The notes under the pieces are model-generated. The model was not told the origin of the DNA. It did not search any database and saw nothing but the letters and a program-made list of their open reading frames with translations. The position numbers were made by a program, and so were the translations under genes. DNA of 64,000 nt from Amycolatopsis dendrobii (GTDB lineage Bacteria > Actinomycetota > Actinomycetes > Mycobacteriales > Pseudonocardiaceae), in assembly GCF_014145675.1 (NCBI RefSeq), contig NZ_JACGZW010000007.1, positions 466,752 to 530,751 on the forward strand, in the 5' to 3' direction. Below, piece after piece: positions 36,217-44,092 of the stretch (position 1 is its first letter; each line of letters begins with the position of its first letter).

Positions 36217-37607
36217 TGTCGTCCGCTCCGGACGAAATGATTCACGTGGAACCAACGGGTACCGGTCAGCAGGCGCTCGTCGAGATCGGCAGGCTGATCA
36301 AGGCGCACCGGGCCGATCCGGACGCGGCGGCCGGGATCGGATTCGCCCAGCTCGGCGACCATTTCGAGGTGCAGGCCCGCAACACCGTCGCCAGCACCGA
36401 GGTGGTCCAGCGGCTCACCGCGTTGCGTGCCGAGATGTATCGAGAGGGACTCGGCACCTGGGTTCAGGCACGTTACGTGCTCACCCCGGACGGTGCGTTC
36501 GACTTCGACTACTTCACCGACGACGAGCCCCCGTGGACGACGCCGCCCGATTCGTCCGCCTACCTCGCCGAACTCGCCACGTTCCCCCGCGACGACGAGC
36601 ACCTTCCCGACTGGTGGCGGCTGCACGTCGGACTCCCGCTCGGCGTCGAATTCCGGCACGCCACCGCCGGAACCGGCGAACCGCTGCCGGAGGAAGAGAT
36701 GCCGCTCGTGCTGCGGTATCTCGAACGCGAGGCTGAGGTCGGCGAAACACACCGCACTGACGGCACCTGGATTTGGCCGGTCGAAGTGGCCGAGCAGCTG
36801 AGAGAACACGGCACAGCGCCCGAGCCGGAACTGCTCCAGCACATCCGCGACCTGGGCTTTCATCCGCCGTACGTCGAGCCTCTGGTGCGCCGCACGGCGG
36901 AAGCCGACCTCACCGGGAAACCCCGGCCACGACCCACTCCGGACGACCTCCAGCGGACCGCGGGCGACGTCGCCGCGGAGCGGGAAACCAACCCGGATCC
37001 GGTCCTGTCCGACGCCGAACTCCTGACCTACCTCGGCCACCGGCTCGACTCGTTCGGCGTGTGGCGCGACGTCCGCTGCCTCGGCGGGCGCGAAGCCGGG
37101 AAATGGAGCCTCTACCAGGTCAAAGCCGGTTGGACCGTCGTCGCGCCAGACGGGCGTGAACAGATCTTCGGCCGTCTCGAAGACGCCGCCCAGCAGCTGC
37201 TCGGCGCACTCCTGATGCATCCCGCGCGCGCGACCGGCGGCCGCGAAACGCCGCTGGAAACGGCGCGAGAGGTCGCCGACTGGCCGGTCCAGCCCGCGCC
37301 GGGTGACCCTCCCCTCACGCTGCTGCGGAACAAGAGACTCACTCGGTTGGCGGAAGGTACCGTCGTTCTGCGATTCGGCGAAGAACCCGGCAACCTGGTC
37401 CACCACCAGGCGGTACGGTTCGCGACGACGTCCCTGCCACTCGAACGGGAGCGCATGACCAGCACTTTCCGCCTCCGAAGATCACTCCATGTGATCACCG
37501 GGGTGACGGTGCCCTGGGCGAACCTCCCCGGAGGCGCGGTGGCGTACGTCTTGCCCAAGCCGATCGCGGAACACGAGTCCGACGGAAGCCTGGAGAGGAT
37601 CGAGTAG
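36216..37607 (+). CDS. TNT-domain protein with YezG-like N-terminus (paralogue 1)
   Basis: 463 residues, no signal peptide. The N-terminal part (LRAEMYREGLGTWVQARYVL, then FDFDYFTDDEPPW) resembles YezG/DUF600 immunity proteins. A middle part (HRTDGTWIWPVEVAEQLREH, PEPELLQHIRDLGFHPPYVE) is shared with the second TNT gene. Residues 365-463 fit the TNT (DUF4237) fold of the Mycobacterium tuberculosis NAD glycohydrolase: LRFGEEPGNLV, then VTVPWANLPGGAVAYVLPKP. At the position where the second copy and the mycobacterial toxin have Gln before PGG, this copy has Leu (residue 437), so it may be inactive. Cytosolic; role inferred. Confidence 0.65.
   Translation: MSSAPDEMIHVEPTGTGQQALVEIGRLIKAHRADPDAAAGIGFAQLGDHFEVQARNTVASTEVVQRLTALRAEMYREGLGTWVQARYVLTPDGAFDFDYFTDDEPPWTTPPDSSAYLAELATFPRDDEHLPDWWRLHVGLPLGVEFRHATAGTGEPLPEEEMPLVLRYLEREAEVGETHRTDGTWIWPVEVAEQLREHGTAPEPELLQHIRDLGFHPPYVEPLVRRTAEADLTGKPRPRPTPDDLQRTAGDVAAERETNPDPVLSDAELLTYLGHRLDSFGVWRDVRCLGGREAGKWSLYQVKAGWTVVAPDGREQIFGRLEDAAQQLLGALLMHPARATGGRETPLETAREVADWPVQPAPGDPPLTLLRNKRLTRLAEGTVVLRFGEEPGNLVHHQAVRFATTSLPLERERMTSTFRLRRSLHVITGVTVPWANLPGGAVAYVLPKPIAEHESDGSLERIE
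36238..36253. other. Outlying parS-like site 1
   Basis: TGATTCACGTGGAACC matches the parS consensus TGTTTCACGTGAAACA at 13 of 16 positions and has the CACGTG core. It lies inside the beginning of the first TNT gene, about 26 kb from the rsmG-proximal parS cluster. Confidence 0.4.
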
Positions 37608-39836
37608 GTGGAAGCGGCGGAAGCGGTGGAGAAGGTCGGGAAGTGGTTGCGCGCCGTGCACGGCCCCGAGGTCTCCGGACCGGGCGGCCTCCGGGTCGAC
37701 CACGACCGCGTGCTGCGGGTCCCCGAAGGCTGGTCGATCCCCTACAACACTGTCGCGTTCCTCGACGACGGACGCCCGGACAAAGAGCTGTTCCCCGCCC
37801 CGTCGGTGCTCGTGCGCGAGCCGGACGGCGAGTTGCGCCAAGCGCATCCGCATCCGGGCGGGCTCAGCACCCCGGTCGCGTACCCGGGCCAGGAGAGCTG
37901 GCGCGAGGTCGTCGACCCGGAGTACGCGAAGGCCGGGCTGGGCGAACTCGGCGTGCCGCTGCCCGCGGTCGCGGGCTGGGTGAAGGTCGACAACGACGGC
38001 CACCAGACCGGTGACGAACGCGAGAACCCCGAGTACAAGGCCGGGCCGATCCGCCGCGGCTACCCGAAGCCGGAAAACCCGCTGGAAACGCTCCTCGCCT
38101 TCGCGAGCGTCGGCTGGCTCTCGCGCGAACAGCTGCTCATCGGCCTGCTGCGCTGCGAAGTCTTCGTGCCGTTCGACCTCAAAACCGGCGCGACCGACCG
38201 GTTCTACTTCTCCGAGGAACGCAACGAGCTGCGCGTCTTCAGCTCGACCCGGCATCTGCCCGCCCGCGAGCACGCCTGGTGGCGAGTCGACTTAGCGACA
38301 CTGGCCGAGTTCGAGCACCCGCCGAACCTGGTGATCAACGGCGGTCCGGCCACCTTCGAGGACGTCGCGGGCGCCGAGCTGACCGCCATCGCGAAGCGGT
38401 TTCCCCGGCAGGAACCGCGGGTCGACGAGAACGGCCGCTGCCCGGAAATCGAAGAGGACCTGGAGAAGTTCGCCGTCGAAACCGCCGCGCGGATCGGGCT
38501 GGACAAGCCGGTCGACGTGCCGAAGGCGGCCGCGGAACGCGCGCGGCGACACGGTTTCGAGCTGACCGCGGACGAATGCCGCAAGACCGTCCTCGGCCGG
38601 TCGTGGCTGCGCCGGTTCGAACAACCGGAGCCGAGCCGCTCCCGGCCGAACGACTTGCGCGCCAACGGTCTCGTGCCGTCCTGGGACAACGACGGCCGGA
38701 TCGTCCCGAAGCTCGACACGTTCGGCAAATACCCCGAGGTGAGCCTGGAGAACTTCCGGTACGGCTGGCAGCGGGTCGTCGGCGCGTGGGTCGGCTTCGC
38801 GCTCGGCGAGGCGCTCGGCTCGGCCGTCGACCGGATGCGGCTGGACGAGATCGTCTCGACCTACGGTCCAGACGGTGTCCGCGACCTGCCGCTCGCGTTC
38901 GATCAGCCGGGCCGGATCGGCTCGATGACGCAGCGGCTGCTTTTCCTGACCGAGGCGGTGATCCGCAGCCCGCATCGCGAGCAGCCGGAGTCGCGCGACG
39001 TCGAAAAGCTGTTCCCCGGCGTGGTCCGCGGCGCGCTGGGCCGCTGGCTGCACACCCAGGGCGCGGCGATCCAGAACGCCGACGGTTTCCTCGTCAAGGT
39101 GCCCGAACTGCATGCCCGCCGCGCGATCGACGACGCCGAGCTCAACGCGTACCACGCGCTCGTCACCGGCGATCCGCAAGCCGCGCCGATGTCGGGCCCG
39201 GCCGCGCTGCTCGGCGCGCTGCCCGCGGTGCTGACCGCGGCGGGTCCGGGCACCGGGTTCAGCGGCGGCATCGGCCAGGTCGTGCGCGATCTCGCCGGCG
39301 TGACGCATCAGCCGGACGACGTGGCCGCCGCGACCTACCTGGCGTGGGTGTTCGAGAAGGCGCTCACGAAGGACTCGTTCAGCTACCCGGTGTGGAATCT
39401 GTCCCGCGAGGTCCTCGACGAGCACGACGGCCCGGAGTGGGGGCCGGTGCGCGACCTGGTGGCCGAGGCGGTGCCGTTCTTCGGCGAGCACGGGCTGCCG
39501 GACCTGCGCATGCCGGAGCTGATCGGCGACGGGCACAGCACGCTGTCCGTCCTCGGCCGTTCGTTCGCCGCGCTGTCCGGATTCGAGAATTACCCGGAAC
39601 AGGCCATGCTGCGCGCGGTGAACCACTCCGGCCGCAGCGCGCTCACCGGCGCGTTGACCGGTGCGCTGCTCGGCGCGCGGGTGGGCGTTCCCGGCCTGCC
39701 CCGGAAGTGGGTCGAACAGCTTGAACTGCATCACCTGATCGAACAGGTGGCGACCGACGCGCTGTGGCATTTCGACCGCCATTCGGCGCGCAACGCACTC
39801 GGCGACGCCTGGGTGCAGCGCTACCCACGGCACTGA
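37608..39836 (+). CDS. Imm35/YrhB-SseB-pseudo ADP-ribosylglycohydrolase fusion protein
   Basis: 742 residues from GTG 37608, directly after the preceding stop, with GGAGAGG upstream. Three parts are visible. Residues 1-100 (VLRVPEGWSIPYNTVAFLDD, SVLVREPDGEL) resemble the YrhB/Imm35 immunity domain. Residues about 155-270 (LETLLAFASVGWLSREQLLI, WWRVDLATLAEFEHPPNLVING) resemble an SseB N-terminal domain. Residues 380-740 have the ADP-ribosylglycohydrolase fold (GAWVGFALGEALGSAV, then VNHSGRSALTGALTGALLGA). The Asp residues that bind magnesium in active enzymes are missing: GSMTQ replaces the usual SDDTQ, and NHSGRSALTG replaces NHSGDSDSTG. It is probably a non-catalytic binding protein. Confidence 0.6.
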   Translation: MEAAEAVEKVGKWLRAVHGPEVSGPGGLRVDHDRVLRVPEGWSIPYNTVAFLDDGRPDKELFPAPSVLVREPDGELRQAHPHPGGLSTPVAYPGQESWREVVDPEYAKAGLGELGVPLPAVAGWVKVDNDGHQTGDERENPEYKAGPIRRGYPKPENPLETLLAFASVGWLSREQLLIGLLRCEVFVPFDLKTGATDRFYFSEERNELRVFSSTRHLPAREHAWWRVDLATLAEFEHPPNLVINGGPATFEDVAGAELTAIAKRFPRQEPRVDENGRCPEIEEDLEKFAVETAARIGLDKPVDVPKAAAERARRHGFELTADECRKTVLGRSWLRRFEQPEPSRSRPNDLRANGLVPSWDNDGRIVPKLDTFGKYPEVSLENFRYGWQRVVGAWVGFALGEALGSAVDRMRLDEIVSTYGPDGVRDLPLAFDQPGRIGSMTQRLLFLTEAVIRSPHREQPESRDVEKLFPGVVRGALGRWLHTQGAAIQNADGFLVKVPELHARRAIDDAELNAYHALVTGDPQAAPMSGPAALLGALPAVLTAAGPGTGFSGGIGQVVRDLAGVTHQPDDVAAATYLAWVFEKALTKDSFSYPVWNLSREVLDEHDGPEWGPVRDLVAEAVPFFGEHGLPDLRMPELIGDGHSTLSVLGRSFAALSGFENYPEQAMLRAVNHSGRSALTGALTGALLGARVGVPGLPRKWVEQLELHHLIEQVATDALWHFDRHSARNALGDAWVQRYPRH

Positions 39837-39892
39837 TCGGTCACCCGAGCAGGTATTTGTGGGCGCATATTCTCCCGTCTCCGGTGACCGAT
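39836..39892. repeat. Inverted repeat before the second TNT gene
   Basis: Perfect 10-bp arms ATCGGTCACC (39836-39845) and GGTGACCGAT (39883-39892) separated by 37 bases, starting at the stop of the pseudo-glycohydrolase gene. It could be a terminator for that operon or an operator for the next gene. Confidence 0.45.
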
Positions 39893-39901
39893 GGTCGGGT
39901 C

Positions 39902-39940
39902 GTGACACGGTCAGATAAGTTCGTTGCGGCTACACGGGGG
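39902..39940 (+). promoter_or_regulatory. Upstream motif shared by the two TNT transcription units (copy 2)
   Basis: GTGACACGGTC (39902-39912) and ACACGGGGG (39932-39940), as before the YbaB-like gene. The start codon of the second TNT gene lies 20 bases downstream, after GGGGAGG. Confidence 0.4.
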
Positions 39941-39960
39941 ACTTCGGGGAGGAACCAGAC

Positions 39961-41853
39961 GTGCGGTACCGGGTGGAATCGGGAGAACGCCCAGACGGCC
40001 TGTACGCGACGCTCGACGATCGCACTTTCGCGGCACAACGCTCCACCACCGACGGCACGCTGCTGCTCACCGTCGTCGGCGACGAGGAAGCGCCAGACGG
40101 GTTCGACCGCGAGCATGAGGGCAAACCGGCGAGGGTCGTCCTCGCGAACGAGGTGCCCGCGACGTTCGACCTGCGCACCTACGTCGAATACGACGACGAG
40201 CTGTTCGAGGTCGCACCGGGCGACCAGGCGAATCTGACCCTGCGCTGGACCCGGCACGATCCGGTGCGCGCCGCGCAGCTCGGGCTCACCGATTTCTCGG
40301 TGACCGTTCCGGGCAAGCAGCTCACCGGGCTGTGGCTGACCCGGCACGACTACGGCGAGCCGAAGGCCGAGACCGAGGGCGGCGATCAGACGCGGATCCT
40401 GCGGGGGATCGGCCGCACGCTGCGCCAGGTGCCCGGCGGGTGGACGCGGGTCGCGGCGCAGTTCCGGCAGGTCGGCGACTACTCCGAGCTGGAGGTCCGC
40501 GCGGTCGGCGACGAGAACGGCCCGGTTTCGGTCGCGCTGCCCGGCACGCCGCAGCTGAGCACGCTGTTCTCCCAGCTGCGCGCCGCGATGTACCAGCCGG
40601 AGACCGGCACCTGGTTCCAAGGCACCTTCACGCTCGACGCCGATTCGCAGTTCGATTTCGACTTCGACGCCGACCAGGAGCCGGACTGGCGGCTGCCGCC
40701 CAACGACGGCGGCGAGCCCGCCCGCGAGTCCTATCTCGTGGAGCTGACCCGGTTCCCGCGTCCGGACAAGCATTTGCCGGACTGGCTCGGCGCGAAAGCC
40801 GGGCTGCCGCTGACGGTCGGCTTCCGGCAGGCGCGACCGGTCGACGCGCACAACGAGGGCGAGCGGCCCGTGGTGAACCGCCCGCCGGTGCCGCCGGACC
40901 AGGTCCGCGGCGTGCTCGACTACCTGTTCCGCTCGCCCGTCGTACTGCACCGGCCGGTGCCGCAGCCGGACATCTTCGCGCCCGGAGCGCCGCCGGACGT
41001 GCCGCAGGCCTTCCACACCGACGGCACCTGGATCTGGCCCGCCGCGGTGCCGCATTACCTGCGCAAATACGGCGTTCCGCCGGAGCCGGAGCTGGTCGAG
41101 CACATCCGCGCCGCCGGGTTCCGGCCGCCGATCGTGCGCGATCTGGTGCGCGCGACCGCCGAGGCCGACGTACTCGGCAAACCGCGTCCGGGACGTACCG
41201 AAGCCGACATCCCGGACGACAGCTCGCTCGCCCGGGCGGTCCGCGGCGAGCCGACCCTCGGCCTGCGCGCGGCCGAGACGTTGGCGCTGTTGCAGCAGCG
41301 ACTCGTCGAACACGGCGTGCCGTCGTCGGCGTACCGGATCGGCGCGAACGAAGTGCCCGCCGAAGGCGTGTGGACGTTGCGCCGCGCGGAAAACAGCTGG
41401 GAGGTGTCGCGTCCACCCGCGGTAGAGCCGGTGGCGTTCGCCAGCCTCGCCGACGCGGCCCGGTTCCTCCTCGGCACGCTGCTGATGCTGCCGCCGCAGG
41501 CCCCGGACGAATCCGATCAGCCCGCGGACTGGCCGATCCTGCCGATGCGCGGCGAGCCGCCGTTGTCGTTCTTCCGCGGCAAGCGGATCGTCGCGCTGCC
41601 CGCCGGCACGACGGTTGTCCGGTTCGGCCCCGAGGCCGGGAACCTGGTGCACCCGAGTTCGGTGCGGTTCCTCGAAACCTCGCTGACGCCGGACCGCGAA
41701 CGCGACCGGCACGAGTACCGCGTGCAGCGCACGATCCGGGTGCTGACCGGCGTCACCACGCCGTGGGGGCCACAACCCGGCGGGGCCACCGCGTACCTGC
41801 TGCCGCGGCCGATCGCGCAGCACCTCGAACAGGGTGCGCTATCCCGGCTGTGA
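39961..41853 (+). CDS. TNT-domain protein with YezG-like N-terminus (paralogue 2)
   Basis: 630 residues from GTG 39961 after GGGGAGGA. It has an extra N-terminal beta-rich region of about 150 residues, then parts shared with the first TNT protein: LRAAMYQPETGTWFQGTFTL and FDFDFDADQEPDW (YezG-like), and FHTDGTWIWPAAVPHYLRKY. Residues 533-630 form the TNT (DUF4237) domain: LPAGTTVVRFGPEAGNLV, VTTPWGPQPGGATAYLLPRP. Gln 605 before PGG is kept, matching the functionally important C-terminal Gln of the mycobacterial toxin, so this copy may degrade NAD. No secretion signal is seen, so the target compartment is unclear. Overlaps the convergent methyltransferase gene by 15 bases. Confidence 0.7.
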   Translation: MRYRVESGERPDGLYATLDDRTFAAQRSTTDGTLLLTVVGDEEAPDGFDREHEGKPARVVLANEVPATFDLRTYVEYDDELFEVAPGDQANLTLRWTRHDPVRAAQLGLTDFSVTVPGKQLTGLWLTRHDYGEPKAETEGGDQTRILRGIGRTLRQVPGGWTRVAAQFRQVGDYSELEVRAVGDENGPVSVALPGTPQLSTLFSQLRAAMYQPETGTWFQGTFTLDADSQFDFDFDADQEPDWRLPPNDGGEPARESYLVELTRFPRPDKHLPDWLGAKAGLPLTVGFRQARPVDAHNEGERPVVNRPPVPPDQVRGVLDYLFRSPVVLHRPVPQPDIFAPGAPPDVPQAFHTDGTWIWPAAVPHYLRKYGVPPEPELVEHIRAAGFRPPIVRDLVRATAEADVLGKPRPGRTEADIPDDSSLARAVRGEPTLGLRAAETLALLQQRLVEHGVPSSAYRIGANEVPAEGVWTLRRAENSWEVSRPPAVEPVAFASLADAARFLLGTLLMLPPQAPDESDQPADWPILPMRGEPPLSFFRGKRIVALPAGTTVVRFGPEAGNLVHPSSVRFLETSLTPDRERDRHEYRVQRTIRVLTGVTTPWGPQPGGATAYLLPRPIAQHLEQGALSRL

Positions 41854-42660
41854 AGCCGTGATCAGCACGGCGGGCGACCACCAGTAGTCCGCCAGCGGTT
41901 CCACGGTCACGTCGGCGAACCCGGCGGCCTCGAGCTGCCGGGCCCACTCCGCTACCGGATGCTCCCAGTTCGTCCGCGCCGTCCCGGCGGCGACGCCGAG
42001 CAGCACCGGCAGCAGAAATCCTTGTGCCACCAGAGAAGCCTGCTCGCCGTATTCGGCGACGCCGCGTTCGTACCGCTGCGCGAGCGATTCCAGATCGGCG
42101 GTGTCCGGCACGTCGAATTCGGCCAGCACCAACCGTTCCGTCCGCGCCCGCAAGGCATTCAGGACCGAGGCACGGACGGAAGGCTCGATCGACTGCAGCG
42201 CGAACGTCGACTGCGTGAGGTTCCACGTGGAACCATCGGCGGCGAGAAAGTCCTGCGCGGTCAACGAAAACCTGCGCGCACCAGGGATTTCGACGTCCGC
42301 GAGCAATGCCTCCGACGGCTCCACCAGGTCGATCCGCTCCGGCCGGAACGAGGCCCGCGCCAACGCCGGTTCGATCGCCAACCCGTCGCCGCATCCGAGA
42401 TCCAGCAACGCGTCCGGACGCCAGGAGTCGTACCGCGCGGCCAATTCTTCGCTCAACCGCCGATACAACCCGACGTTCCCGCCACCGCGGATGAACGCCG
42501 TGAACGCAGCGGGCTGGTCGTACACCGGACCGCTCGGACCCGCCGCGAGATACGTCGCCAGCTCAGCACCCAACGGCGTCCCGGCCTCGGCGGCAAGCGC
42601 ACCCGCCCGCTCGGCCTCGCCGTCCCGGTACGCCGCCAGCGCACCGGCCACCCCGCTCAC
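41839..42660 (-). CDS. SAM-dependent methyltransferase
   Basis: 273 residues. GTG 42660 overlaps the kinase stop (GTGA), so it is coupled to the upstream kinase. The Rossmann motif LLDLGCGDGLAIEPAL binds S-adenosylmethionine; IDLVEPSEALL is the acidic post-motif. The substrate cannot be told, and length and fold are close to class I small-molecule methyltransferases. A parS-like palindrome lies inside the gene. Confidence 0.7.
   Translation of the reverse strand: MSGVAGALAAYRDGEAERAGALAAEAGTPLGAELATYLAAGPSGPVYDQPAAFTAFIRGGGNVGLYRRLSEELAARYDSWRPDALLDLGCGDGLAIEPALARASFRPERIDLVEPSEALLADVEIPGARRFSLTAQDFLAADGSTWNLTQSTFALQSIEPSVRASVLNALRARTERLVLAEFDVPDTADLESLAQRYERGVAEYGEQASLVAQGFLLPVLLGVAAGTARTNWEHPVAEWARQLEAAGFADVTVEPLADYWWSPAVLITASQPG
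42219..42234. other. Outlying parS-like site 2
   Basis: GGTTCCACGTGGAACC is a perfect 16-base palindrome with the CACGTG core and differs from TGTTTCACGTGAAACA mainly at flank positions. It sits in the methyltransferase gene, about 20 kb from the main parS cluster. Confidence 0.4.
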
Positions 42661-43982
42661 AGCGGCACCCACAACGTCACCCTCGTTCCGCTCCCCGGAC
42701 TCGATTCGACCAGCGAGGTCCCGCCGACCTCGGACAACCGCGCGGTGATCGACTCGCTGATGCCGAATCCGGCCGGCCGGTCGTGCGGACTGAAGCCGGT
42801 GCCGTGATCCCGCGTGATCACCGCGATCCCGCCGTTGCGTTCCTCCACACGGACCACGACCTTGTCCGTCTCCGCGTGCTTCATCGTGTTGCGCATGGCT
42901 TCCCGCACCGCGTCGCGGATCGCGATCTGCCGGACCTCGGACAGCGTGTCGTTGTCCAGCTCAGCGATCACCAGCTGCGCGCGCAGCCCGTCGCGCGCCA
43001 TCTCCGCGGCCAGCGCCGCGAGCTTCTCGCCGAGCGGCCGCGCGCCCTCCTCGGCCCGCTGCGCGGCGGCGGTCTCGATCGTCTGCCGCAGTTCGATCGC
43101 CTGCGCGCGAGCCAGCCGCTGCACCTCGACCAGCCGCTGATCCGAATCGCCCGGACCGCCGAGCGCGATCGCTTCCAGCGTCTGCAGCACGGTGTCGTGC
43201 AGCATCCGGTGCTGCCGCGCGCGTTCGGCGAGCCGCCCGTTGCGGATCCCGTACGCGAGCGCCAGCCGGATCCCGAGCCCGAGCAGGATCAGCGCGCCGA
43301 CCGCGGTGAACAGGACGCCGAACAACGTCGGGTACAGCGACGCGGCCTGCGCGAAATCGAAGGTGCCGTGGTTGAGCAGGTCCGACAGCAGCCGCACCGG
43401 CAGGCTGAGCGCCGCCAGTCCGATCCCGGACGGGATGCCGACCGCGAGGGTGAGCAGGGCGACGCTGCCGAGCAGGTGTTTGTCCGCGACGCCGACCGCG
43501 TCGTGGAACACCGCGGGCGACACCGTCGCGCCGATGAACAGCTCGAACGCGAGCGTGGCCACGAGGTCGATCAACAGCAGCCGTCCCGCGAGATCGCTGC
43601 GGAACGGGGCCCGGCGCATCATCCAGAACAGACCGAACGCGCTCAGCCCCACCGAGCACACCGCGACGATCGCGACCGACGCCAGCCCGGCCGACCCGTG
43701 CTTGACCGCGTACGAGGCGAATGTCGCGGGCACCATCAGCAGCCGGTAGACGAGCGGGACCAGCACCACGTACCGGGCCGCACGCAGCAGCAGCCCGTCG
43801 CGCTGCCGTTCGTCGACCGGGCCGGCCATCCGGGAGATCCGCTGGAACGCGCGCACCGGGGTCGGATCGCCGATCTCGTCGGTCAGCCCGGTCGCCGCCG
43901 TGGCCAGTGCGGGCGTGCCGCGCCGCAGCAGCATGACGAGAAAGCTGGCTCCGCGCCGATCCCCGTTCCGCTGCCGCGTCAT
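42657..43982 (-). CDS. DesK-like sensor histidine kinase
   Basis: 441 residues from ATG 43982 after GGGGGA. About five or six membrane helices lie between residues 60 and 280. The phosphoacceptor His is in HRMLHDTVLQTLEAIA, and the ATPase domain has RDAVREAMRNTMKHA (N box), DHGTGFSPHD (D box) and GFGISESI (G box). No response regulator follows; the next gene is the methyltransferase. An orphan kinase of the NarX/DesK type, signal unknown. Confidence 0.8.
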   Translation of the reverse strand: MTRQRNGDRRGASFLVMLLRRGTPALATAATGLTDEIGDPTPVRAFQRISRMAGPVDERQRDGLLLRAARYVVLVPLVYRLLMVPATFASYAVKHGSAGLASVAIVAVCSVGLSAFGLFWMMRRAPFRSDLAGRLLLIDLVATLAFELFIGATVSPAVFHDAVGVADKHLLGSVALLTLAVGIPSGIGLAALSLPVRLLSDLLNHGTFDFAQAASLYPTLFGVLFTAVGALILLGLGIRLALAYGIRNGRLAERARQHRMLHDTVLQTLEAIALGGPGDSDQRLVEVQRLARAQAIELRQTIETAAAQRAEEGARPLGEKLAALAAEMARDGLRAQLVIAELDNDTLSEVRQIAIRDAVREAMRNTMKHAETDKVVVRVEERNGGIAVITRDHGTGFSPHDRPAGFGISESITARLSEVGGTSLVESSPGSGTRVTLWVPL

Positions 43983-44092
43983 CGATCCCCCTGTTCGGTT
44001 CGAGACAGGGAGTATCTCGGCTGGCCGGGTGATGATCCAGAGCCCAATGGGGGATCGTGGCGAACCCGCGATCCGGAATTCATTTCTTGGGC

